This document shows, one piece after another, positions 1 to 6,109 of a stretch of 34,487 nucleotides of DNA. Position 1 is the stretch's first letter, and every line of letters begins with the position of its first letter. The position numbers and the translations under genes are program-made. Below the pieces are notes generated by a model. It was given only the letters and a program-made list of their open reading frames with translations, was not told the origin of the DNA and ran no database searches. The DNA comes from a virus: IMG/VR virus record IMGVR_UViG_3300009593_000059, positions 1 through 34,487 of that record, one strand, 5' to 3'.

Positions 1-1673
1 GTAATTCTAGCATCACCATTGACAACTAAATCTTCACTATAGAATCCAGTATCAACACCAACATGCAACTTAGTTGCAGTTGCTACTCCACTAACATTCC
101 AATTTCTAGTATTTGCTTCATCGTATATAATATCACCAGTAACATTTAAGTCGCCAGTTAAAGTTAAATTAGTTCCAGTAGCATTTTCTGCCAACTCAGA
201 TGCAGTTCCACCACCAAGATCCTCACTAGAAATTCCTATCCAACCAGTTTGGATTCCAGCATAAATGAGTAATTTATTTCCACCAGTTTCTTGATCGAAA
301 GTGACATCATCTAAATCCTTAATGAAAGCAGCACCACCCCCACCTATACTATAAAGTTGTTTTTGAACTCTATCTGTAAATAACTTATAACTCTTTGCTA
401 ATTTAGCTAAGGTGTCAAAATCTTGATCTATAGGAGTGAGAGGATCTTTAGATTGCTTGATATATGGGTCAGGACCAGAAACTACGGTTGACTCATTTAG
501 ATCTTCTTGAGTTTTCTTTAACTCTTCAACAATCTTATATAACTCATTAATATTAATCCCTTGACTTCCTATTCTCTCATCCAATTGAGATACTTCTTCT
601 CCCAAGTTCTGAATATCTTTATCATAATATTTTACTTCAGGAAGATTTGAAATGTCCTCTTTTACTTCATTAAAATACTCAGTAAGAGCTGAAGTAATAG
701 TATTTTGGGATTCTATATTTGTATCATTTAATTCCTTTAAATCCTTCTCTAATTTTTGCTTTAATTTATTATGCTCACCCAATAATTGTTTCTTTAACTT
801 TCTATCATCATCTTTAAATTGATCGCGATGATCCCATACTCTTGATGAATATTCCTTTAACTCTTTATAAATTTTATCCTTGGATTCTTCAAGATTTTTA
901 GTTAAGCCTTTAATATCTACTTTAGATTCAAATTCCTTAGTATCTACAGTTTCAGAAAGTTCTCTAATTTCTGTAGTGATTCTTCCTTGAATTAAGTTTA
1001 GATTATCCTGAACTTTAATAAAGTCATCATCAATAACACTAAAAGTTTTCCCAATCCAAGAAAAATCAGGAACTTCATTAACTTCATTAACCCACTTAGG
1101 GAAAACTGGAATACTATCTAATACTTCTTGAATATTAGTTTTTAATGATTCAATATCTTCCTCATAATATTTTACCTCAGGAAGATTTGAGATGTCTTTC
1201 TTAATATTATCAATTCTAGTTTGAAGAAAATTAATATCTTCTTCATAATATTTTACTTCTGGAAGTTCATCAATATTTTGATCTGTAAGATCCAATCTAT
1301 TCTCAATTTTTTCAATCTGTTCATCATAATATTTTACCTCAGGAATAGAATTTCTTACTTGTTTTACTTCTTCTAAAAGATTCCCTAATTCCTCATCATA
1401 ATACCTAATCTCAGGAATATCTGGAATATCATTACGAACAGAATTAATTAGATGCAATACCTCATTAAGATCGTGTGAGGTATTTTTATCCTCCACAAAT
1501 TCTTCTCTTATTTCTTCTACCTCTACAATCTCCTCTTCTTCTTTCTCTTCTATGAAGTCAGAAACTGATGGTAATTCTTGTTCTATTAAAAAATCATTAA
1601 CAGATGGCAATTCATTAGAATTGTCAGAATAATCTTCTATTGAAGGTAATTGATCGTCATTGATATCTGACAT
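1..1673 (-). CDS. Coiled-coil / tail-fibre-like virion protein, 3' part outside window
   Basis: An open frame runs from ATG at 1673 through the left edge without a stop (557 complete codons seen), so the C-terminus is missing. The first ~65 residues are very acidic and carry three LPS[IV]xD[FY] motifs (residues 9-15, 22-28, 34-40). A charged helical region follows with five copies of [IL]PE[VI][KR]YY[DE], four spaced about 26 residues apart, which suggests a segmented coiled coil. After a GGGG linker come fibre-like beta repeats (LTLTGDLNVTGDIIYDE, then WNVSGVATATKLHVG), very similar in style to the protein at 17080-18075. It follows gp16 by 45 nt. In T4 the next gene would be the large terminase gp17, but this is not a terminase. 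Inference: an elongated virion component, perhaps a fibre or whisker. The exact role is unknown. Confidence 0.85.
   Translation of the reverse strand, partial: MSDINDDQLPSIEDYSDNSNELPSVNDFLIEQELPSVSDFIEEKEEEEIVEVEEIREEFVEDKNTSHDLNEVLHLINSVRNDIPDIPEIRYYDEELGNLLEEVKQVRNSIPEVKYYDEQIEKIENRLDLTDQNIDELPEVKYYEEDINFLQTRIDNIKKDISNLPEVKYYEEDIESLKTNIQEVLDSIPVFPKWVNEVNEVPDFSWIGKTFSVIDDDFIKVQDNLNLIQGRITTEIRELSETVDTKEFESKVDIKGLTKNLEESKDKIYKELKEYSSRVWDHRDQFKDDDRKLKKQLLGEHNKLKQKLEKDLKELNDTNIESQNTITSALTEYFNEVKEDISNLPEVKYYDKDIQNLGEEVSQLDERIGSQGININELYKIVEELKKTQEDLNESTVVSGPDPYIKQSKDPLTPIDQDFDTLAKLAKSYKLFTDRVQKQLYSIGGGGAAFIKDLDDVTFDQETGGNKLLIYAGIQTGWIGISSEDLGGGTASELAENATGTNLTLTGDLNVTGDIIYDEANTRNWNVSGVATATKLHVGVDTGFYSEDLVVNGDARI
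622..1420 (-). repeat. Five [IL]PEVKYY[DE] repeats in a coiled-coil region
   Basis: Copies lie near 1390-1420 (IPEIRYYDEEL), 1317-1347 (IPEVKYYDEQI), 1238-1268 (LPEVKYYEEDI), 1158-1188 (LPEVKYYEEDI) and 618-648 (LPEVKYYDKDI). The first four are about 26 residues apart and the last is separated by a longer charged helix. The Pro/Tyr-Tyr element probably marks a kink or junction between helical segments. Confidence 0.8.
1554..1649 (-). repeat. Three LPSxxDF short linear motifs in an acidic N-terminus
   Basis: The translated copies read LPSIEDY, LPSVNDF and LPSVSDF, at residues 9, 22 and 34 of the protein starting at 1673. They are separated by low-complexity Asp/Glu/Asn/Ser sequence. The repetition inside otherwise disordered sequence suggests docking peptides for a partner protein. 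The partner is unknown. Confidence 0.75.
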
Positions 1674-1718
1674 TTCTAACCTATTAGTATAATACTTTGG
1701 GATTTTTCTCCCTACAAT

Positions 1719-2147
1719 CTATTTAGACTTACTATTATTCTTTAAAAGCTTTTGTAATTCTGCTGTGGATCCAACAAACAATGCATTAGTTACATTTGTG
1801 GGGGATTTGGATTCTTTCTCTTCATTAACATCCTTTACTTTCTTCTGAAGATCTAATAATTTATCAGTAGCATCAGAAACACTCTTAATTAATTGTCCAG
1901 CAACTTCATATGCCCTTGGCATCTCACTTTCCTGAGCAAGCTCTAGAATTCCATTAATAGCTTCTTGTCCCTTTTCAATTATAGAATATAAATTTCCTCT
2001 AGTATATTCATAATCTTTTGTGATATCATCTTTGGTAAATCTATCAGGCTTTTCTCTATCAATACCAACAGAAACCTTACTCTCATCTACTGATATTTCA
2101 GTAGGAGTAATATTAAATTCATCATTCAAGCTTTCATAGTCTGACAT
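1719..2147 (-). CDS. 16: Terminase small subunit gp16
   Basis: A 142-residue, mostly helical, charged protein at the position of T4 gene 16 (directly after gp15). The family regulates DNA packaging by binding concatemeric DNA and modulating the gp17 motor ATPase. The sequence shows an acidic N-terminus, a central DYEYTRGNLYSIIEKGQEA segment, a coiled-coil-like LIKSVSDATDKLLDLQKKVK stretch (about residues 87-106) and a C-terminal LQKLLKNN tail, typical of the gp16 oligomerising core in marine T4-like phages. The start at 2147 lies 10 nt after the gp15 stop with TAAGG upstream, suggesting coupling. T4 gp16 is slightly longer (about 164 aa). The identification rests on synteny and overall character more than on a unique motif. 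Confidence 0.82.
   Translation of the reverse strand: MSDYESLNDEFNITPTEISVDESKVSVGIDREKPDRFTKDDITKDYEYTRGNLYSIIEKGQEAINGILELAQESEMPRAYEVAGQLIKSVSDATDKLLDLQKKVKDVNEEKESKSPTNVTNALFVGSTAELQKLLKNNSKSK
1720..1727 (-). promoter_or_regulatory. Late-promoter-like TCTAAATA upstream of the left-edge gene
   Basis: TCTAAATA on the minus strand overlaps the gp16 stop codon (1719-1721) and lies 46 nt before the ATG at 1673. It contains the CTAAATA core, with two mismatches to TATAAATA. It is further from the start than the other candidates. Confidence 0.35.
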
Positions 2148-2157
2148 TTTTTATACC

Positions 2158-3168
2158 TTAGAATGTATTTCCATCAAATCCAAAATCATCACCAAACTCA
2201 ATTAATGATGAATCTATTCCAGTGCCAGAAGCAGTTTCTGTGTAATCAATACCCAGAACCTTAGATCCTAATACATGATTCTGAATAGTGGTATTATCCT
2301 GAGCTCTTCTTACTGTGAGTTTATTTCCAGTTACAGATTCAACGTACATCTCCTCAGTACCAATATAAATGTACTTGTTAGCCTTAACAACACTTCCATC
2401 ATCTACTTCAAGAATTTCATCAGTAAGATTAACATTTTCTGCTAACAAGGTTACAATGTCTCCATTATAATCTTTAGTAGCTCTTGGAACTACCTGATAA
2501 GTAAGATCTCTTACTGATGATGTTCCAGCAGACTTGGATCCTGCAACATAACCAATAGAAACCTTCTTAATAATATCTCCACTAACATCCGATATAGGAC
2601 CAAATACATATGTCTTGGCTGTAAAGGTTAGTGTATAAATGAGAGCTCTTCTTGTATCAAAATTACCTTCATAATCATCCTCCATAGTAATATTGTCAAG
2701 TTGAATAGGAACATCCCTCTTCTCTTTTAAGTTACCTAAAAAATTAATTGGAAGATTATATGCTGGTTGAAAATAAGGAATAATCTGTTCAATTATTTGA
2801 AGCATGTCATCATTGAGTTTAGTCATAATAGACAACTCAAAAGTCATATTATATGGTACTGGCATATAAACTTTTTTTACTTCTTTTCCATCAGGAGTTT
2901 GAGTAATTATTGTTTGTGACTGGGTTGATTTCCTACTAGAATCATATTGAAGACCCAAGAACTCAAATGACATCCGAGGAAGAGTCATCTGAGTTGGAGT
3001 ATTCAAATCAGCTTCTTGCTGCATTCTAGCAAGAAACTTTTGTGTAGGACCATAAGCTAAAGGGACTCTAATATCTCCAGAATCCTTTTTAACTTCTATA
3101 CCATTAAAAATAGAACCAAATCCAATAATAACGGATCTAAAGACCTCATTATAGAAATACTCAAACAT
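2158..3168 (-). CDS. 15: Tail completion / sheath stabiliser protein gp15
   Basis: Homologue of T4 gp15, which caps the tail tube and sheath and forms the joint to the neck. The start MFEYFYNEVFR matches T4 MFGYFYNSSFR, and residues 105-138 contain YNMTFELSIMTKLNDDMLQ followed by IIEQIIPYFQP, nearly collinear with the T4 block ending in IVEQILPYFQP. The protein has 336 residues against about 272 in T4. Residues ~244-307 form an extra module (YIGTEEMYVESVTGNKLTVR, then a T..Q.H..G tail) also present in the giant protein and the 2530-aa protein. A late-promoter-like CATAAATA lies 35 nt upstream of the start and overlaps the gp14 stop codon, and gp16 follows 10 nt downstream. Confidence 0.93.
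   Translation of the reverse strand: MFEYFYNEVFRSVIIGFGSIFNGIEVKKDSGDIRVPLAYGPTQKFLARMQQEADLNTPTQMTLPRMSFEFLGLQYDSSRKSTQSQTIITQTPDGKEVKKVYMPVPYNMTFELSIMTKLNDDMLQIIEQIIPYFQPAYNLPINFLGNLKEKRDVPIQLDNITMEDDYEGNFDTRRALIYTLTFTAKTYVFGPISDVSGDIIKKVSIGYVAGSKSAGTSSVRDLTYQVVPRATKDYNGDIVTLLAENVNLTDEILEVDDGSVVKANKYIYIGTEEMYVESVTGNKLTVRRAQDNTTIQNHVLGSKVLGIDYTETASGTGIDSSLIEFGDDFGFDGNTF
2248..2439 (-). repeat. C-terminal 'EMYV..VTGN.LTVRR....T...H..G' module of gp15
   Basis: Residues ~244-307 of gp15 lie outside the part alignable to T4 gp15. The same pattern occurs in the giant protein near residues 97-155 (LLKIGDEIIEY) and near nt 20790-20910 (LLKIDDEIVVVEEI then LVRRSQVGTT), and in the 2530-aa protein near nt 7125-7260 (ISSEIIKYTGVSGNTLTGIT). 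It is probably a small all-beta module. Confidence 0.7.
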
Positions 3169-3202
3169 TAATCTATACCTATACTACATCTATTTAACAT
3201 TT

Positions 3203-3210
3203 TATTTATG
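3203..3210 (-). promoter_or_regulatory. T4-late-type promoter octamer CATAAATA upstream of gp15
   Basis: CATAAATA on the minus strand is one mismatch from the T4 late consensus TATAAATA recognised by gp55-programmed RNA polymerase. It overlaps the gp14 stop codon (3206-3208) and lies 34 nt before the gp15 ATG. The site is inferred from sequence only. Confidence 0.6.
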
Positions 3211-4642
3211 GCATACCAAATGGATTGGTTTCTGAGAAGTCAATAATTAGATCCGCCTCAGATTCAATATTCTGATTGTCTGCAAATGGAGTAGTAGTTA
3301 AAGTACCCTCAACATTGGTTCTATCAGTGTCATAAACATTTGTAGACCCAATAACATAAACAGCTCCAGAATCTTGTCCAAGAACTTGTTCACCCCTGAT
3401 AAAGGTTCCATCAATAGTTGCAATTGAAAGATTGTTATTAATAGAATTCCACTTCCTAACTCTTGCCGTGGTGCCTGAAGTTTGTCCAGTAACAACTTCA
3501 TTATAATTATAAGAACCTGTTCCAATTCCTGTTGATCCAGGAGCATCAATGGTAATTGTAGGACTTCCTGTATATCCAATACCACCGTAGGTAATATACA
3601 ATGATGTAACAATGCCAGCGGTGTTTATAGATGCATATCCACGAGCAGTATTAATACCACTAGGAGGAGTGCTGAATGTTACTGACGGAGAAGTAGTATA
3701 TCCAGAACCTTGACTTGTTAATGTGACAACCCCAACAGTACCAGTAGAAATACCTGCTGTTGCAGCAGCTCCAGCACCACCACCACTTTGAGTTCCAATA
3801 CCTATAGTAATCCAAGGAGCAACTGTATAACCACAACCAGCATTGGTTATATAAATATCATCAATTTTTCCACCTTCTTCAGTACCATCACAATTAATAA
3901 ATGTCTGATTAATAGAAGCAATACCAATAGCAGTAATACCTCCAGAGGGGGCTGAGGAGAATCCTATGACAGGTTGGGAAGTATATCCACTACCCATATT
4001 GGTCATATAGATCTTATTAACTCCCCCACTAGCACAATAAGATGCACTAGCTGTTGCTTGAGAAGCAGATCCTATAAGAGTTAAGGTTTGGATATAACCT
4101 ACCTGTTCAATTTCATCATCAATTTGTTCTATACCAGTATCAATGACCTCATCTTCATATCTGAAGAGTTCACATCTTAATTGATAAACATAATTTTTCT
4201 TTAATTGATAAAATGGTTGTTCATGTTCAACATATTTAATTTCAAATAATCTATCACCTAATGGGAAATAAATTATGTCTCCCTCTTTAGGTCTATCATA
4301 TAATTCAACATTAGAAAGATTCTTCATCAATGGACTAATATAAGTCTCAAATCTTTCTCTAGAAATGACTAAATTTAAGTCATCCAATTCTTGAATACCA
4401 AACTTAGAAAGAAGAGATCCTTGTCCACCATAACCATCATAATTATCCACATAAGCTTCTATGGGATAAGCATCATCAAAGGTTGATTCTACTACTTCTT
4501 TAATTACAGTATTTTTGGTGATATATTTTCTGGGGATATAATATACCTCTACTCCATACATCTGAATCTGCTCATTGATGAGAGATTGGAGTAGGTTTTG
4601 TTCTCCTTTAGAACCTTGTAAAAAATAGGAATTGAGTACCAT
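3206..4642 (-). CDS. 14: Neck protein gp14 with large internal repeat insertion
   Basis: T4 gp14 homologue; with gp13 it forms the neck that closes the filled head and docks the tail. Residues 20-170 match the family: LINEQIQMYGVEVYYIPRKY (T4 VAESIQMRGVECYYVPREY), FGIQ, then GDIIYFPLGDRLFEIKYVE and PFYQL. The conserved C-terminal tail is DFSETNPFGMP. The protein has 478 residues against 256 in T4. The surplus is an insertion at ~205-435 made of four GxGYT-type beta repeats (GSGYT 217, GCGYT 269, GSGYT 312, GIGYT 354), followed by a TGQTSGTTARV module (382-432). The start has GAGG upstream, overlapping the gp13 TGA stop 9 nt away, so translational coupling is likely. This is a confident call with an atypical architecture. 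Confidence 0.92.
   Translation of the reverse strand: MVLNSYFLQGSKGEQNLLQSLINEQIQMYGVEVYYIPRKYITKNTVIKEVVESTFDDAYPIEAYVDNYDGYGGQGSLLSKFGIQELDDLNLVISRERFETYISPLMKNLSNVELYDRPKEGDIIYFPLGDRLFEIKYVEHEQPFYQLKKNYVYQLRCELFRYEDEVIDTGIEQIDDEIEQVGYIQTLTLIGSASQATASASYCASGGVNKIYMTNMGSGYTSQPVIGFSSAPSGGITAIGIASINQTFINCDGTEEGGKIDDIYITNAGCGYTVAPWITIGIGTQSGGGAGAAATAGISTGTVGVVTLTSQGSGYTTSPSVTFSTPPSGINTARGYASINTAGIVTSLYITYGGIGYTGSPTITIDAPGSTGIGTGSYNYNEVVTGQTSGTTARVRKWNSINNNLSIATIDGTFIRGEQVLGQDSGAVYVIGSTNVYDTDRTNVEGTLTTTPFADNQNIESEADLIIDFSETNPFGMP
3524..4030 (-). repeat. Four GxGYT beta-repeats inserted in gp14
   Basis: Residues ~205-373 of gp14 hold four imperfect units of about 42-52 aa with the pattern [IV]xxIYITNxGxGYTxxPxITIxxxP followed by a Gly/Ala-rich turn. 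The same unit is found in gp8, the 499-aa protein, the 2530-aa protein and many times in the 4265-aa protein. This is a protein-level repeat; the DNA copies have diverged. Confidence 0.85.
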
Positions 4643-4650
4643 GTCTTACC

Positions 4651-5493
4651 TCAACCAATAAGGTCCAAAGGTGGGAGTTCATAAGTGCTGAGCATACTTT
4701 CTCTAATGCTGTCTATTTCTTTTTCAGCATCATCATAGATTTGTCTTCCATTAAATTCAATACCACCAGGAAGTTTAACACCAGTAAATTTAATCAGATT
4801 CATACCCCATTGCCTTTTCATCAAAGCAGTAGCATATCTCTTAAGGAAGAAATCATTCCATACACCAGTGAATGAATCACCACTCAAAGCCCTCCAACAA
4901 TCAATGACAAGATAATCATTTACCTTTACTTCTGTCCATCTAACATCAATATACAACCTATCCATTCTTTGATTAAATCTAATCTGCTTATGAGTATTCA
5001 AAAGAAAATTCATAGTTTCCAGATAAGACATAGCCATTGTGTAGCTCAACAAATCTGTAGTTCCCCAATGATAAACATCATTTAAGAATAACTGATATTT
5101 AAAGCTAAACATGTTAGCGCTACTAATAGATGAAGCTTCATCATACTGAAAAATCTTAGTAATTCCAATAATATCAGATGGAATAGGAAGATAATTACTA
5201 TTCTCTTCAAAATTGAATTGAGTAGTAACCCCAACAGTAGTATTAACTGTTGTAGTGGTTATGCCAGCTGGATTATCTGTATTAGCCTTACCTCTATCAA
5301 TATCTTCTTGAGTAATCTTATACTTTAAATAAGTTTGTGATACTCCATCATAATGTCTCTCATGCCAATACTGTAAAGCGTCATCAATTAAGTCCTCACA
5401 TTGCTCCTCAGAAATATTAATTTCCAGCACAGGAGCTCCCAATTGCCTTAAACAATAGTTCTTAAATTCCTCTCTTGAAGCAGGCTGTGCCAT
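4651..5493 (-). CDS. 13: Neck protein gp13
   Basis: Homologue of T4 gp13, the head-completion/neck protein that joins the portal to gp14. The N-terminus has FKNYCLRQLGAPVLEINISE with a Gln/Asp-rich helix (T4 LKDVILRRLGAPIINVELT). The C-terminal third has FFLKRYATALMKRQWGMNL, then KLPGGIEFNGRQIYDDAEKE and a PPLDLIG end, matching the T4 LPGGVTIDGQRLIEEA and PPFGILVG. It has 280 residues against 309 in T4. A CATAAATA late-promoter-like octamer lies 24 nt upstream. No clear Shine-Dalgarno is visible before the ATG, only repeated AGTAGTAGT. gp14 follows after 8 nt. Confidence 0.93.
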   Translation of the reverse strand: MAQPASREEFKNYCLRQLGAPVLEINISEEQCEDLIDDALQYWHERHYDGVSQTYLKYKITQEDIDRGKANTDNPAGITTTTVNTTVGVTTQFNFEENSNYLPIPSDIIGITKIFQYDEASSISSANMFSFKYQLFLNDVYHWGTTDLLSYTMAMSYLETMNFLLNTHKQIRFNQRMDRLYIDVRWTEVKVNDYLVIDCWRALSGDSFTGVWNDFFLKRYATALMKRQWGMNLIKFTGVKLPGGIEFNGRQIYDDAEKEIDSIRESMLSTYELPPLDLIG

Positions 5494-5517
5494 GTTATGA
5501 TACTACTACTATTTTTA

Positions 5518-5525
5518 TATTTATG
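5518..5525 (-). promoter_or_regulatory. T4-late-type promoter octamer CATAAATA upstream of gp13
   Basis: CATAAATA on the minus strand overlaps the stop codon (5521-5523) of the preceding 128-aa gene and sits 24 nt before the gp13 ATG. It is inferred from similarity to TATAAATA and from its position. Confidence 0.6.
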
Positions 5526-5907
5526 GTGCTGAAGATACTCCCCCCTGTACCAGGATATTTCCTTCAGCAATTCTATAAATGGTTGAACCAGAACTCACTA
5601 AAACATCATACCAATATCTTCCCTGATTTAATGTTCTGGTAAGTGTGGACGCTAATGACACATCAAATTCACCATCAGCCTCACTGGTAAATCCTACAGT
5701 AAAGGTAGCTTTTGGATAAGCACTAGAACCAACTGATACTGATTTAGTCATCTGAGAAGATCCACTATATCCAGTGAAGTTGTAATTATCCTTATTGGGA
5801 CTTACAACTTTAAAACTGGACTTAAAATCAGCCCCACTATTAATAACCAAATTTACATTATATGCAACCCCAGAATTGGGGTCAAAAGTGATAGTATTAT
5901 TAGCCAT
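5521..5907 (-). CDS. Small beta-sandwich-like structural protein (BppU N-terminal-like)
   Basis: A 128-residue protein rich in Ser, Thr, Gly and Val with alternating hydrophobic pattern. The order YNFTGYSGSSQMTKS, ATFTVGFTSEADGEFDVSLA, RTLNQGRYWYDVLVSSGST, YRIAEGNILVQGGV resembles the compact beta domain in phage baseplate upper proteins and head-fibre proteins (BppU_N type), where a 'TG[YW]..R.Q.R...' strand and a 'G.Y.YD[LV]..S.G...RL.EG...V' hairpin recur. It starts 1 nt after the 66-aa gene stop and has no visible ribosome-binding site, so it probably depends on reinitiation. It lies between a tail protein and the neck genes, where T4 has fibritin and the short tail fibre. Function inferred: a virion decoration or adaptor protein. 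Confidence 0.7.
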   Translation of the reverse strand: MANNTITFDPNSGVAYNVNLVINSGADFKSSFKVVSPNKDNYNFTGYSGSSQMTKSVSVGSSAYPKATFTVGFTSEADGEFDVSLASTLTRTLNQGRYWYDVLVSSGSTIYRIAEGNILVQGGVSSAP

Positions 5908-5908
5908 T

Positions 5909-6109
5909 TTACTTGTCTATAAGGATCTGAATCATACTCTTAATGTCACCTATTTCATTTTCTAACTTATCAATCCTTTCTTTATCAGAAAGAAGTTTAT
6001 CTCTGTTTTGAACGTAGGACTGATAAGCTAAATTATTTTTATTTACTATAGCTTGGGTTTCAGTATCTCTAAAGAAACCCTCCATCCCTTTTACTGGTAT
6101 TAATGTCAT
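5909..6109 (-). CDS. 66-aa coiled-coil protein
   Basis: Small protein with an N-terminal GMEGFFRDTETQAIVNKN segment and a C-terminal heptad-like helix (LLSDKERIDKLENEIGDIKS, then MIQILIDK) that predicts a coiled coil. Its ATG shares one base with the TAA stop of the 2530-aa gene (TAATG), the classic arrangement for coupled translation, which supports it as a real gene. The N-terminal motif resembles small adaptor proteins kept beside structural genes in marine T4-like phages. The exact function is unknown. A trimeric attachment or whisker-like role is possible but not shown. Confidence 0.75.
   Translation of the reverse strand: MTLIPVKGMEGFFRDTETQAIVNKNNLAYQSYVQNRDKLLSDKERIDKLENEIGDIKSMIQILIDK

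Noticed and set aside
1699-1712. GGGA-GAAAAA-TCCC hairpin between gp16 and the left-edge gene
   Set aside because: A 4-bp stem with no following T-run on the minus strand; too weak to call a terminator or regulatory structure.
3298-3612. Second minus-strand frame inside gp14 (104 codons), and similar ones at 6699-6905, 11514-11738, 15833-16030 and 18138-18341
   Set aside because: Out-of-frame shadows of gp14, the 2530-aa, the 499-aa and the giant genes; the Leu/Gln/Met-rich translations come from the repeated Gly/Thr/Val codons of the true frame.
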